A DNA stretch of 64,000 nucleotides from NCBI RefSeq assembly GCF_003058325.1, contig NZ_CP028844.1, positions 62,001-126,000 on the forward strand, given 5' to 3'. The stretch is from Methylobacterium currus. GTDB taxonomy: Bacteria; Pseudomonadota; Alphaproteobacteria; Rhizobiales; Beijerinckiaceae. The notes beneath the pieces were generated by a model. That model had not been told where the DNA came from, made no database searches, and worked only from the letters and a program-made list of their open reading frames with translations. Positions 28,452-38,977 of the stretch are shown one piece after another (position 1 is the stretch's first letter; every line of letters begins with the position of its first letter). The position numbers were made by a program, and so were the translations under genes.

Positions 28452-30247
28452 ATGCGCGACATCCTCATCGCCGTCGCGCTGGCGGTCGCGGCCGCCGCGC
28501 TCACCGCCGCGCTCGACAACGACTTCTACCTGCGCATCCTGTTCTCGATCTGCGTCTATTTCCTGTGCGCGACCGGGATGAACGTCCTGCTCGGCTTCGC
28601 TGGCCAGAAGTCGCTCGGGCAGGCGGGCCTGTTCGCGGCGGGCGCCTACGCGGCGGCGCTCCTCACGACGGCGGCGGACCTCGATCCCTGGCTCTCGTTG
28701 GGCCTCGCGACCGTGATCTCGGCGGGATGCGGCGTGCTCATCGCGGCGCCCTCCTTGCGCGTGAAGGGGCCGAGCCTCGCCATGGTGACGCTCGCCTTCG
28801 GCATCGTGGTCGAGAAGCTCGTCACCGAGGTGAGCGACGTCTTCGGCGGCGCCATGGGCATCTACGCGATCAAGCCGCTCACCTTCGGGGGCGCGCCGCT
28901 GACGATGGCGGGCTGGGTCCTGTTCGCGATCGGCCTGTGCCTCGTCGTGCACCTCCTCGTGCGCAACCTCCTGGTCGGGCGCTTCGGGCGCGCCTTCCGG
29001 TCGATCCAGGCCGACGAGGTCGCGGCGGGCGCGGTCGGCGTCCCGGTGCTGCGCCTGAAGGTTCTCGCCTTCGTCATCGCGGCCGCCACCTGCGGCCTCG
29101 CCGGCGCCCTGGTGGCGCAGCAGAACCAGTACATCAATTCCGACTTCATCACCTTCAACCTCTCGGTCTTCATCCTGCTGACCGTGCTGTTCGGCGGCAG
29201 CGGGTCGCTCGCCGGTCCCCTGTTCGGCGCCGTCATCCTGACCGTCCTGTCGAGCGTGCTGGCGCGCTGGACGTGGATCGAGCACTTCGTCAACGGCGCG
29301 CTGCTGCTGTTCGCGCTCTACGCGATGCCGCGCGGGGTCGCGGGCGTCGTGACCGACCTGATCGAGCGCCTCGTGCCGGGTCCGCGCGGCGGGACGGAGA
29401 GTGGGGCGCCGCACGCCGTCGGATTGCCGACCCGGCCGGGCATCCGGGGAGACGGCGCGCCGCTCCTCCAGACCGTCTCGCTGTCGAAATCCTATGGCGG
29501 CGTGAAGCCGGCGCGGGACGTCAGCGTGACGCTGACGGGAGGGCACATCCATGCGCTGATCGGGCCGAACGGCGCCGGCAAGTCGACCCTCATCAACATG
29601 CTCTCGGGCATCGTCCGCCCGAGCGACGGCCGGATCCTGTTCCGGGGGCGCGACCTCGCGCGCCAGCCGGTCCACGCGATCTGCCGCCTCGGGATCGGCC
29701 GCACGTTCCAGAACCTCCGCCTGTTCCGCGACCTCACGGTCATGGAGAACGTGCTGCTCGGGAGCCACGACCGGATGCGGAACGGCGTCCTGCGCTCGCT
29801 CCTCGGGCTCGGCGGGCCCGAGGAGCGGGCGGCCCGGCGGCGCGCCGCCGACATCCTCGCCTTCGTGGGCCTGTCGCACCTCGCGTCGGCCAAGGCCGGG
29901 AGCCTCGCCTACGGCCTCCAGCGGCGGGTGGAGCTGGCGCGTGCGCTGGCCACCGAGCCCGCCCTCCTGCTCCTCGACGAGCCGGCGGCCGGCCTCAACC
30001 CGCAGGAGACCGACGCGCTCGGCGACCTCATCCTGCGCATCCGCGACCAGGGCATCACGATCCTGCTCGTCGAGCACCACATGGACATGGTGATGCGGAT
30101 CTCCGACCACGTCGTCGTGCTCGATTACGGCGAGACGATCGCCGAAGGCACGCCCGCCGCGATCCAGCGCGACCCGCGTGTCACCGCCGCCTATCTGGGC
30201 AGCGACGACGTCAGCCTGACCCTCGCCCGCCCGGAGGCCCTGGCATC

Positions 30248-30251
<4 letters not shown>
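28452..30251 (+). CDS. Fused LivM permease and LivG ATPase
   Basis: A 599-residue fusion with the same layout as the protein at 18911-20716. Residues about 1-310 are LivM ('GMNVLLGFAGQKSLGQAGLFAAGAY' in pieces, 'LTVLFGGSGSLAGPLFGAV'), and about 335-599 LivG. Walker A is 'GPNGAGKSTLIN' near 371, the signature 'SLAYGLQRRVELARAL', Walker B 'LLLLDEPAAGLNP' near 506 and 'LLVEHHMDMVM' afterwards. Unlike the first fusion, its signature region is normal for LivG. It ends overlapping livF (ATGA). Confidence 0.94.
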
Positions 30252-31006
<755 letters not shown>

Positions 31007-31099
31007 GGCGGGCGGTCCCGCGGGCGCGGGTGATCGTCGTTGGGTCGAGAGATCCCTGGCAGCCGCAGGGCTGTTCGGTGACATGAAGAGGCGCGAGTC

Positions 31100-31123
31100 C
31101 CCCTCTCCCGTGTGGGAGAGGGG
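31100..31123. repeat. REP-like hairpin in the gap between livF and iclR
   Basis: Ten-bp arms CCCCTCTCCC and GGGAGAGGGG with a GTGT loop, followed 13 bp later by a run of six T (31137-31142), so it could also act as a weak terminator for the Liv operon. Similar CTCTCCC-GTGTGGGAGAG hairpins are common dispersed elements in Rhizobiales. The rest of the 314-bp gap (31007-31320) shows no gene. Confidence 0.5.
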
Positions 31124-31320
31124 ATCCCGCGCGTGGTTTTTTGGAGGGACTTCCCCAGACATCCTCCGGCTACCGGAAGGGAGGGCGAGATGCGCCGCGC
31201 GAGAAGGCAGGGCCCGTTGTGCGTTCGCGCGCGGACTCACTAATGGAGAGCGATCGGTCGCGTGGGAAAAACTCCCCGCCGCAAGGCCGCGACGCGAGCG
31301 TGAAGGGGAGCGCTTTCCTG

Positions 31321-32178
31321 ATGAGCACGATCGAGGGACGCGGCGTTCAATCCGTCGAGGTCGGGGCGCGGATCCTCCACGCGATGGTCGAGATCGGCGC
31401 GGCGGCGATGCTCCGGGACATCGCGGCCCGGGCTGACATCGCATCGGCCCAGGCGCATGCCTACCTGGTCAGCTTCCGCAAGACGGGTCTCGTCGAGCAG
31501 GACCCGCAGAGCGGCCGCTACCGGCTCGGGCCCTTCGCGCTGCAGCTGGGACTGGCCCGCATGCGCCAGGTCGACACCCTGCGGGTCGCCGCGACCGCGG
31601 CGTCGGACCTGGCGACCGAGTTCGGCCTGATGGTCACGCTGTCGGTCTGGGGGACTCACGGCGCGACGATCGTGCAGGTGCAGGAGGCGGAGGTCCCCAT
31701 CCACGTCAACCTGCGGGCGGGCGGCGTCTACACGCTGACCGGGACGGCGACGGGCCGCCTGTTCGCGGCCTATCTGCCGCCTCGCATCGTCGAGCCCCTG
31801 GTCGAGGCCGAGCTGCGCGCCGGGCCGCAGGGCCGCGGCATCGGCGTCCCGACTTCGCTGTCCGCCCTGGCGAAGGCCGCCGAGCGGATCAGGCACGAGG
31901 GCTGCTCGACCACCGCCGGGAGCCCGGTTCCGGGCATCAACGCCATCGCGGTTCCGATCTTCGATCACACCGGCCAGCTGCAATGCGCCCTGACGCTGAT
32001 CGGCCCCGAGAGCGTGGTCGATATCGGCGAGGCGAGCCCGGCCGTGGCGCGGGCCCGCGCCTTTGCGCAGGATATCTCGGCGAAGCTCGGCTACGCCGCC
32101 GACAGGATCGAGGCCGAGGCCGAGCCCCCCGGCCCGGGCGGCGCCCGGCCGCGCCGGGCCGCCCGGGCCGAGGGCTGA
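31321..32178 (+). CDS. IclR-family transcriptional regulator
   Basis: A 285-residue regulator. A winged HTH at about 8-60 ('SVEVGARILHAMVEIGAAAMLRDIAARADIASAQAHAYL', in pieces) precedes an IclR effector domain ('GATIVQVQEAEVPIHVNLRAG', 'TATGRLFAAYLPP', 'AIAVPIFDHTGQLQCALTLIG'). It likely senses the compound handled by the Liv and SDR/OYE operons upstream. The ATG giving MSTIEGRG was taken; upstream in-frame codons exist but add sequence unlike the family. It is convergent with maiA (9-bp gap). Confidence 0.88.
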   Translation: MSTIEGRGVQSVEVGARILHAMVEIGAAAMLRDIAARADIASAQAHAYLVSFRKTGLVEQDPQSGRYRLGPFALQLGLARMRQVDTLRVAATAASDLATEFGLMVTLSVWGTHGATIVQVQEAEVPIHVNLRAGGVYTLTGTATGRLFAAYLPPRIVEPLVEAELRAGPQGRGIGVPTSLSALAKAAERIRHEGCSTTAGSPVPGINAIAVPIFDHTGQLQCALTLIGPESVVDIGEASPAVARARAFAQDISAKLGYAADRIEAEAEPPGPGGARPRRAARAEG

Positions 32179-32187
32179 TCGCCCGGA

Positions 32188-32829
32188 CTACTCGGCGTCG
32201 GGCTGGCGCGACGGATGCGCGGCCTGGAAGGCCGGATGCGCCTCGGCGAGCGTCGTGGCGCGGACGATCCGCGGGAACGGCTCCAGCGGCACGGCGAAGC
32301 GTCGGGCGGCGTAGACCTGCGGCACCAGGTAGACGTCGGCGAGCCCCGGCTCGGGCCCGAAACAGTGGCCGTCCTCGCCGATCAGCGCCTCGATCGCCGC
32401 GAAGCTGTCGGAGATCCAGTGCCCGATCCAGGCCGCGACCGCCTCCTCCGGCTGGCCCAGGTCGCGCCGCAGGTGGTTGAGCGGCCCGACATTGTGCAGC
32501 GGATGGATGTCGCAGCCGACGATCGCCGCCACTGCCCGCACCCGGGCCCGCGCGACCGGATCCGCCGGCAAAAGCGGCGGATCGGGATAGACCTCTTCCA
32601 GGTACTCGATGATCGCCGGGGACTGGATCAGCACGCTGCCGTCGTCGAGGACGAGGCTCGGCACGCGCCCCTGCGGGTTGATCCGCCGATAGGCCTCGCT
32701 CCGGTGCTCGCCGCCGTTGCGCACGAGGTGCACCGGCGCCTGCTCGGGCGTCAGGCCTTTCAGCGCCAGGGCGATGCGCAGGCGGTAGGACGAGGTCGAG
32801 CGCCAGTAGCCGTAGAGGGTCATGCTCAT
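32188..32829 (-). CDS. maiA: Maleylacetoacetate isomerase
   Basis: A 213-residue zeta-class glutathione transferase that isomerises maleylacetoacetate to fumarylacetoacetate using glutathione. The N-terminal 'LYGYWRSTSSYRLRIALALKG' contains the zeta-class SxSSYR active-site motif. 'NPQGRVPSLVLDDGSVLIQSPAI' follows, with 'CDIHPLHNVGPLNHL' near 108 in the helical domain. The ATG overlaps the fahA stop codon. It is the last gene of the homogentisate operon and its position fits the second step after ring cleavage. Confidence 0.95.
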   Translation of the reverse strand: MSMTLYGYWRSTSSYRLRIALALKGLTPEQAPVHLVRNGGEHRSEAYRRINPQGRVPSLVLDDGSVLIQSPAIIEYLEEVYPDPPLLPADPVARARVRAVAAIVGCDIHPLHNVGPLNHLRRDLGQPEEAVAAWIGHWISDSFAAIEALIGEDGHCFGPEPGLADVYLVPQVYAARRFAVPLEPFPRIVRATTLAEAHPAFQAAHPSRQPDAE

Positions 32830-34136
32830 GCGACGGCTCCGAGAATGACCGCCCGGCACTCGCCGAACCCGATCGTCGCGAAGCCCTCGCGGATTCCGCG
32901 GGCCCGCAGGATGATCTCGTCGCCGTCCTCCAGGAACCGGCGCTCCTCGCCCGAGGCGAGGCGGATCGGCTCCTTGCCCCCGAGGGTCGCCTCGACGAGG
33001 CTGCCGCAGGCGTCGCGCTCCGGCCCGGAGATCGTCCCGGTGCCGAGCAGGTCGCCCGGCTGGAGGTTGCAGCCGCCGCTGGTGTGATGGGCCACCATCT
33101 GCGCCATGGTCCAGTACATGTGCCGCGTGTTCGAGGCCGAGATCCGGTGCGGGGGATGGCCCGCCTCGCGCAAGCGAGGCGTCACCAGGAACACGTCGAG
33201 CCGCAGATCGAAGGCGCCGCCGCTCTGGTCGGATTCGTCGAGCAGGTAGGGCAGGGGCGTCGGGTCGCCCGCCGGACGGGCCGCCTGGGCGATGCGGAAC
33301 GGTGCCAGCGCCTCGGGCGTGACGATCCAGGGCGAGATCGTCGAGGCGAAGTTCTTGGCGAGGAAGGGGCCGAGCGGCTGATATTCCCAGGCCTGAATGT
33401 CCCGGGCCGACCAGTCGTTGAGCAGGCAGTAGCCGGCGATGTGCGCCGGGGCCACGCCGATCGGGATCGGCGTGCCGAGCTCGTTGCCGGGGCCGATCCA
33501 CACCCCGAGCTCGAGTTCGAGGTCGAGCCGGCGCGACGGTCCGAAGGACGGCTCGGCCGCGTCCGGCGCCTTGGACTGCCCGCGCGGCCGGCGCACCGGC
33601 GTGCCAGAGGGCCGGATCGAGGAGGCGCGGCCGTGATAGCCGATCGGCACGTGCTTGTAGTTCGGCAGCAGCGGGTTGTCCGGCCGGAACTGCTTGCCGA
33701 TGTTCTCGGCGTGGTGGATGCCGACGTAGAAGTCGGTGTAGTCGCCGATGGCCGCCGGCAGGTGCAGCGTGCAGGTGGCTGCGTCGTGCAGGAGCGGTGC
33801 GACCCGGTCGCGCTCGGGCGACCCCGCGCGGAGCAGCTCCGACAGGCGCGCCCGCAGGGCGCGGCGCGGCCCCGCCCCGAGGGCGAGGAGCGAGTTGAGG
33901 GCCGTTCCCCCGGCGGCCTCGGCGGCAAGGGCCTCCTCGCCCTGGAGCAGGCCGGTGCCGAGCAGGGCCGTCAGGTCGAGGATCTGGTCGCCGATGGCGA
34001 TGCCCGGCCGCATCACACCGTCGGCGGGCGAGAACACCCCGAGCGGCAGGTTCTGGATCGGGAAGTCGGGATGCCCGTCGGCTCCCTTCACCCAGGAGCG
34101 CAGGGCCGCGTCGTGCGTCTGGTCGAGACTCGTCAT
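32826..34136 (-). CDS. fahA: Fumarylacetoacetase
   Basis: A 436-residue fumarylacetoacetate hydrolase of the long, two-domain type, yielding fumarate and acetoacetate. It shows the N-terminal 'FPIQNLPLGVFSP', 'FYVGIHHAENIGKQFRP' with the catalytic-site His near 139, metal-site acids in 'DLELELGVWIG', and 'LLNDWSARDIQAWEYQPLG' in the C-terminal domain. The ATG overlaps the hmgA stop (TGATG). Length is normal for bacterial and animal FAH. Confidence 0.95.
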   Translation of the reverse strand: MTSLDQTHDAALRSWVKGADGHPDFPIQNLPLGVFSPADGVMRPGIAIGDQILDLTALLGTGLLQGEEALAAEAAGGTALNSLLALGAGPRRALRARLSELLRAGSPERDRVAPLLHDAATCTLHLPAAIGDYTDFYVGIHHAENIGKQFRPDNPLLPNYKHVPIGYHGRASSIRPSGTPVRRPRGQSKAPDAAEPSFGPSRRLDLELELGVWIGPGNELGTPIPIGVAPAHIAGYCLLNDWSARDIQAWEYQPLGPFLAKNFASTISPWIVTPEALAPFRIAQAARPAGDPTPLPYLLDESDQSGGAFDLRLDVFLVTPRLREAGHPPHRISASNTRHMYWTMAQMVAHHTSGGCNLQPGDLLGTGTISGPERDACGSLVEATLGGKEPIRLASGEERRFLEDGDEIILRARGIREGFATIGFGECRAVILGAVA

Positions 34137-35497
34137 CAGCGTGCCTCCGGCCGGCTCGGGTCGAAATGCTTCGCCAGCTTGCGCCCGTAAGTCCCGTAAT
34201 CGGCCTGCAGGGCGGGGGTCTCGGCGGCGAAGCGGCTGACCTTCTGGGGGAACCGCGTCTCGAACATGAAGGCCAGCGTCCCCTCCAGCTTGTGCGGCTT
34301 GAGGTCGACGGTCGAGGCCTTCTCGAAGGCGTCGACGTCCGGCCCGTGCGGCAGGAGCGTGTTGTGCAGCGAAGCGCCGCCCGGCTGGAAGCCGCCGCCG
34401 GTCTTGGCGTCGTAGACCCCGTAGACCAGCCCCATGAACTCGCTCATCACGTTGAGGTGGTACCAGGGCGGCCGGAAGGTGTTCTCCGCCACCAGCCAGC
34501 GGTCGGAGAAGATCACGAAATCGATATTGGCGGTGCCGGGCGTCTCGGAGGGCGAGGTCAGCACCGTGAAGATCGACGGGTCGGCGTGATCGAACAGGAT
34601 CGGGCCGACCGGCGAGAATTTTCTCAGGTCGTACTTGTAGGGCGCGTAGTTGCCGTGCCAGGCGACGACGTCGAGGGGCGAGTGGGCGATGTCGGCGGCC
34701 CAGAGAGTGCCGCCCCACTTCACCAGCATCGTGCCGGGGGCGTCGCGATCCTCGTAGGCGGCCACCGGCGTGAGGAAATCGCGCTGGTTGGCCAGGCAAT
34801 TGGCGCCGATCGGGCCGCGCTCCGGCAGGGTGAAGGCGCCGCCGTAATTCTCGCACAGATAGCCCCGGGCCGGTCCGCCGAGCAGCTCGACCGCGATCTT
34901 CACGCCGCGCGGGATCACCACGATCTCGCCGGGCGCGACGTCGATGACGCCGAACTCGGTGCGGAAGCGGAGCGCGCCCTCCTGCGGCACGACCAGCATC
35001 TCGCCGTCGGCGTTGTAGAAGTACTCGTCCTGCATCGAGCGGGTGGCGACGAAGAGATGCGCCCCCATGCCGGCCTGGGATCCGGCATCGCCGGCCGTCG
35101 TCATGGTGCGGATGCCCTCGACGAAGGACAGCGGCTCGGCCGGGATCGGGACGGGATCCCAGCGCAGGGGTGCGGGCGGCAGGTCGGCGGCCTCGGCGGG
35201 CGCGGTGAGCCAGAGGCGGGAATCGACCTTCCGGAAGGCGCCCCAATGCATGACGGTGGGGCGGATGCGGTAGAGCCAGGAGCGCTCGTTGGTGGTGCGG
35301 GGTGCGGTGAAGGGCGAGCCGGAGATCTGCTCGGCGTAGAGGCCGTAGGGGCATTTCTGCGGCGAGTTGCGGCCGACCGGCAGCGCGCCGGGCAGGGCCT
35401 CGCTCTCGAAGCCGTTGCCGAATCCCGACAGGTAGCCCGGGTGGATCGGTCGCGCGGCGGGTTCGCCGGCGGGAAGGGGGCGGGTCTGCTGGTTCAT
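34136..35497 (-). CDS. hmgA: Homogentisate 1,2-dioxygenase
   Basis: A 453-residue non-haem iron dioxygenase that opens homogentisate to maleylacetoacetate. It starts '[22 protein letters not shown]', the family signature. Probable iron ligands are the His and Glu in '[19 protein letters not shown]' and the later His in '[15 protein letters not shown]'. It is followed by fahA and maiA in overlapping order and preceded by an orphan ABC binding protein gene 28 bp upstream. Confidence 0.96.
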   Translation of the reverse strand: MNQQTRPLPAGEPAARPIHPGYLSGFGNGFESEALPGALPVGRNSPQKCPYGLYAEQISGSPFTAPRTTNERSWLYRIRPTVMHWGAFRKVDSRLWLTAPAEAADLPPAPLRWDPVPIPAEPLSFVEGIRTMTTAGDAGSQAGMGAHLFVATRSMQDEYFYNADGEMLVVPQEGALRFRTEFGVIDVAPGEIVVIPRGVKIAVELLGGPARGYLCENYGGAFTLPERGPIGANCLANQRDFLTPVAAYEDRDAPGTMLVKWGGTLWAADIAHSPLDVVAWHGNYAPYKYDLRKFSPVGPILFDHADPSIFTVLTSPSETPGTANIDFVIFSDRWLVAENTFRPPWYHLNVMSEFMGLVYGVYDAKTGGGFQPGGASLHNTLLPHGPDVDAFEKASTVDLKPHKLEGTLAFMFETRFPQKVSRFAAETPALQADYGTYGRKLAKHFDPSRPEAR

Positions 35498-35525
35498 GGG
35501 GAGATCTCCCGTGCCGTCAGGTGGT

Positions 35526-36776
35526 TCAACGCGCGAGCGTGCAGCCGCTCTCGCCCTCGGACCGGAACGCCTCGGCGGCCGGGATCGTGGCGAGCGGCTT
35601 GTAGTAATCGTAAGGCGCCTTGCTCTCGGCAGGAGCCTTCACCTCGTAGAGGGTCAGGTCGTAGAGCACGCGCCCATCGGCCCGGATCGAAGCGGGATGC
35701 CCGAAATAATCGACCGGCATCTCGCGCATCGTCCGGTTGACGGGGCCGGCCTCGTCGGTGCCGGTGGCGTCCACGGCCTTCAGGTACTGGGTCACGGACG
35801 CGTAGACGGAGGCCTGCTGCTTCGTCGGCATCCGGCCGGTCTTGGCGAAGAAGCGCTTGCCGAAGGCGCGCGCCGCCTCGTTCTGGTCCCAGTAGAAGCC
35901 GGTCGAGACGAGGAGCCCCTTGGCCACCGGAAGCCCGACGCTGTGCACGTCGCTGAGGAAGACCAGGAACCCGGCGACCCGCTGCCCGCTGCCGGCGATG
36001 CCGAACTCGGCGGCCTGCTTGATCGCGTTGATGGTGTCGCCGCCGGCGCTCGCGAGCCCGATCACCTGCGCCTGCGAGGCCTGGGCCTGAAGCAGGTAGG
36101 ACGAGAAGTCGGGCGTCGCGAGCGGGTGGCGCACATGGCCCTTCACGGTCCCGCCCGCCGCCGTCACGGCCGCCGTCGCGTCGCGCTCCATCGCCTGCCC
36201 GAAGGCGTAATCCGCCGTGATGAAGAACCAGGATGCCTCGCCGGCCTTCGTGACCGCCTTGGCGGTGCCGCTCGCCAAAGCGGTGCTGTCATCGGCCCAG
36301 TGGGTCGAGGTGGGCGAGCAGAACCGTCCGGTGAGGTCCGATGCCGCCGCCCCGGCGATGAGGGCGGTCCGCTTCTTCTCGCGGGTGATCTCCAGCACCG
36401 CGAGCGCCACCGAGGTCACCGGCAGGTCGGCGACGGCATCGATCCCGTCGCGGTCGAACCAGGCCCGGGCGATGGACGAGCCGACATCCGGCTTGTTCTG
36501 ATGGTCGGCCGAGACGATCTGGATCGGCTTGCCCTTCACCGTGCCGCCGAAATCCTGCGCCGCCATCTCGGCAGCCAGCACCGAGCCCTTGCCGCCGATG
36601 TCGCTGAAGGGGCCGGACATGTCGGTGAGGACGCCGATCCTGACGGCGTCGCCGGAGATCTGCGCGGCGGCCCGCCCGGCCGGCAGAGCGAGGCTCAGGG
36701 CGGCTGCCGCGCAGAGGAGCAGGGAAGACCTCTTGGAAGACCTCTTGGAAGACCTCTTGAGCCTGGCCTTGGGCAT
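35526..36776 (-). CDS. Orphan ABC-type substrate-binding protein in the homogentisate operon
   Basis: A 416-residue type-I periplasmic binding protein. Its signal peptide has an unusual n-region of three KRSS units, coded by three identical 12-bp repeats, then a hydrophobic core and 'RAAAQ'. Mature blocks are '[20 protein letters not shown]', '[13 protein letters not shown]', 'DLTGRFCSP' and '[16 protein letters not shown]'. It is a paralogue of the proteins at 54363-55592 and 62036-63271. No permease or ATPase gene is adjacent. The ATG was preferred to a GTG two codons earlier because GGGAGAG lies 8 bp upstream. It presumably captures an aromatic acid for this pathway. Confidence 0.9.
   Translation of the reverse strand: MPKARLKRSSKRSSKRSSLLLCAAAALSLALPAGRAAAQISGDAVRIGVLTDMSGPFSDIGGKGSVLAAEMAAQDFGGTVKGKPIQIVSADHQNKPDVGSSIARAWFDRDGIDAVADLPVTSVALAVLEITREKKRTALIAGAAASDLTGRFCSPTSTHWADDSTALASGTAKAVTKAGEASWFFITADYAFGQAMERDATAAVTAAGGTVKGHVRHPLATPDFSSYLLQAQASQAQVIGLASAGGDTINAIKQAAEFGIAGSGQRVAGFLVFLSDVHSVGLPVAKGLLVSTGFYWDQNEAARAFGKRFFAKTGRMPTKQQASVYASVTQYLKAVDATGTDEAGPVNRTMREMPVDYFGHPASIRADGRVLYDLTLYEVKAPAESKAPYDYYKPLATIPAAEAFRSEGESGCTLAR
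36724..36759 (-). repeat. Three perfect 12-bp tandem repeats in a signal-peptide coding region
   Basis: GAAGACCTCTTG occurs three times head to tail (plus-strand view) and encodes K-R-S-S units in the n-region of the binding protein. Unit gain or loss keeps the frame and changes positive charge by two. Confidence 0.9.
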
Positions 36777-36883
36777 GGACACGTCTCTCCCGTCGCGGCG
36801 CCGCGTTCGTCGGGCGGGCCGGCTCGTTGCTTGTCGGTTCGTCCTTCGATGCGGTCGCCGCGCGGGGCGGTCCCGGCCTCGCG

Positions 36884-37129
36884 TCAGGGTTGGTTGTGAT
36901 CCGGGCGGGCGTGGTCCAGGCTCGCCGGGCGCAGCGAAGCCCGGGCGAGCGCGATCGCCTCCGCCAGCACCCCGGGATCGCCGACCTCGTGGGCGAGGAT
37001 CAGCACGAGCCGCGCGTTGAGCGCCGCGCTCTCCTCATCGCTCAAGGCGTGATGCGCGCGGATCAGGCTCTCGTAGACCTCGTCCGCCCGCCCGGCGAAG
37101 CCGTCTCCCTGTCTGAGCAAGGCCGTCAT
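36884..37129 (-). CDS. DUF2783 small protein, possible coupling component of the adjacent monooxygenase
   Basis: An 81-residue protein. The core 'ADEVYESLIRAHHALSDEESAALNARLVLILAHEVGD' (here shown only as reference to residues 15-51; key features are YESLI, LS-EES and LNARL) matches DUF2783. The gene directly follows the flavin monooxygenase (overlap of one base at stop/start). Two-component 3-hydroxyphenylacetate 6-hydroxylase (MhaAB) also pairs a flavoprotein with a very small coupling protein; whether this one does that is an inference from size and position. Confidence 0.72.
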   Translation of the reverse strand: MTALLRQGDGFAGRADEVYESLIRAHHALSDEESAALNARLVLILAHEVGDPGVLAEAIALARASLRPASLDHARPDHNQP

Positions 37130-38793
37130 CACGCCGCCTCCCGAACCGCAGTGCCGGATCGTCCGCTCGCCCGGGCGAGCGCCGCAGCCACCTGCTCCGC
37201 GTCGATCTCCGCGAAGCGGGCCGCGACATGCGCGTCGGGCCGGATCAGGTAGGCCGCACCCGGCTTGGCGCCGTAGCGCAGCCCGGCGATGCCCTCGGCG
37301 TCGAGCAGCACCTCGGCCCCCGGCACCGCCAGCGGGCGCTCGGCGACGACGACGCTGCGCAACGAGGCCACGAGGCCCTGAAGCCGGCCGAGATCCGGCG
37401 CCTCGGCGCCAGCGAAGACCAGCAGCGTGAACGGCCCGCCGAGCTGGTCGAGCAGCCATCCGGCACGGCCGGAGGCGTCGACGACCGGCGCGTCGATGCA
37501 GGGATCGCCGGGATGGAGGCCCTCGGCCTGCGGGTCAGGATCCGGGGTCTGGAGCGACATCCCGGCGAGGCGGCACGGCCGCGACAGGCGGCCGGCATTG
37601 AGGAGCGAGCGGGCGAAGGGCGACGCGGCGGCGAGATCCAGCACCCCGTCGCGAAAATGCCGCTCGGCCTTGGTCTTCGGCGTCATGAAGTTGGTGGTGC
37701 GGCTCGAATTCAGGATGTTCTCGTCAGCAGCATGACCGCGCTCCTCGTCATAGGTCGCGATCAGGCTCTCCGGCGCATCGCCGCGCAGCACCAGTGCCAG
37801 CTTCCAGCACAGGTTGTCGGCGTCCTGGATGCCGCCATTGCCGCCCCGCGCCCCGAAGGGGCTGACCACGTGGGCGCTGTCGCCGACGAACACCACGCGG
37901 TCGTGCACGAAGCGCTCGAGCCGGGCGCAGCGGAACGAGTAGACCGAGCACCATTCGAGGCTGACCGGCGTGTCCTCGCCGATGACGGCCCTGACGCGGG
38001 GCATCACCCGTTCCGGCTGCCGCTCCAGCTCCGGGTCGGCCTCGGGGCCGAGCTGGAAATCGATGCGGAAGACGTCGTCGGGCTGGCGGTGCAGGAGCGC
38101 GCTCTGCCCGGCATGGAAGGTCGGCTCAAACCAGAACAGGCGCTCGGTCGGGAAGTCCGCCTTCATCTTGACGTCGGCGATGAGGAAACGCTCCTCGAAG
38201 CGCTGGCCGGGGAAAGGCAGCCCCATCCGGGTCCTGATGGCTGAGCGCGCCCCGTCGGCGGCGATCACCCATTCCGCGTCGAGGCGGTAGGCGCCGTCCG
38301 GCGTCGCGACGTCGAGGCGCACGCCTTCCGCGTCCTGCGTCAGGCCCGTGACCTCGTTCTTCCAGCGCAGCTCGATCAGCTCCGGAAAATCCGCCGCCCG
38401 CGCGATCAGGTAATCCTCGACGTAGTATTGCTGCAGGTTGATGAAGGCCGGGCGGCGGTGGCCGCTCTCGGGCAGCAGATCGAACCGGTAGAGTTCCTGG
38501 TCGCGGCGGAAGACGCGGCCCACGCTCCAGGTGACGCCCTTGTCGACCATGCGCTGGCCGAGTCCGAGCCGGTCCCAGATCTCCAGGGTGCGCTTGGCCC
38601 AGCAGATCGCCCGGCTGCCGGTCGCCACGGTGTCGTCGTCGTCGAGCACCACCACCGGCACGCCGCGGGTCGCCAGGTCGATGGCGCAGGTGAGGCCGAC
38701 CGGCCCGGCACCGATCACCACGACCGGGCGGCGGCGGCCCGGCTCGGCCGCCTCGGGCGGTGGCGTGTAGGCGAAGCGAGGATGAGCGGTCAT
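37129..38793 (-). CDS. FAD-dependent aromatic-ring monooxygenase (FAD_binding_3, MhpA/MhaA-like)
   Basis: A 554-residue class A flavin hydroxylase. It has the dinucleotide fold 'VVVIGAGPVGLTCAIDLATR' near 24-43, the DG motif 'VIAADGARSAIR' near 185, the FAD ribityl motif 'VVFVGDSAHVVSPFGARGG' near 305, and a C-terminal thioredoxin-like region from about 450. Such enzymes hydroxylate phenols next to or para to an OH group. The position upstream of hmgA, fahA and maiA suggests it makes homogentisate, for example from 3-hydroxyphenylacetate. Other hydroxyaromatic substrates are possible. Confidence 0.87.
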   Translation of the reverse strand: MTAHPRFAYTPPPEAAEPGRRRPVVVIGAGPVGLTCAIDLATRGVPVVVLDDDDTVATGSRAICWAKRTLEIWDRLGLGQRMVDKGVTWSVGRVFRRDQELYRFDLLPESGHRRPAFINLQQYYVEDYLIARAADFPELIELRWKNEVTGLTQDAEGVRLDVATPDGAYRLDAEWVIAADGARSAIRTRMGLPFPGQRFEERFLIADVKMKADFPTERLFWFEPTFHAGQSALLHRQPDDVFRIDFQLGPEADPELERQPERVMPRVRAVIGEDTPVSLEWCSVYSFRCARLERFVHDRVVFVGDSAHVVSPFGARGGNGGIQDADNLCWKLALVLRGDAPESLIATYDEERGHAADENILNSSRTTNFMTPKTKAERHFRDGVLDLAAASPFARSLLNAGRLSRPCRLAGMSLQTPDPDPQAEGLHPGDPCIDAPVVDASGRAGWLLDQLGGPFTLLVFAGAEAPDLGRLQGLVASLRSVVVAERPLAVPGAEVLLDAEGIAGLRYGAKPGAAYLIRPDAHVAARFAEIDAEQVAAALARASGRSGTAVREAA

Positions 38794-38977
38794 GAGCGCG
38801 TCCTGGGCGTTTCCTCAAGCGGGACGGTGCGCCCGGTGGATCCGGGCGTCGTTCGTCTGTGGGCGAGGCTGAGCAGATTTCGCAAAAGCGGCAGCCGGGT
38901 TTGCGACGAGACTCTGCGGCAAGACAAGGATCCAAGCGGACGAAGCATTGGCTTGCCGACGCAAGTCGGCTTGGGCG

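Noticed and set aside
31100..31142. Intrinsic terminator after the Liv operon
   Set aside because: The T-run is 13 bp beyond the stem, too far for a standard terminator; kept only as a REP-like hairpin.
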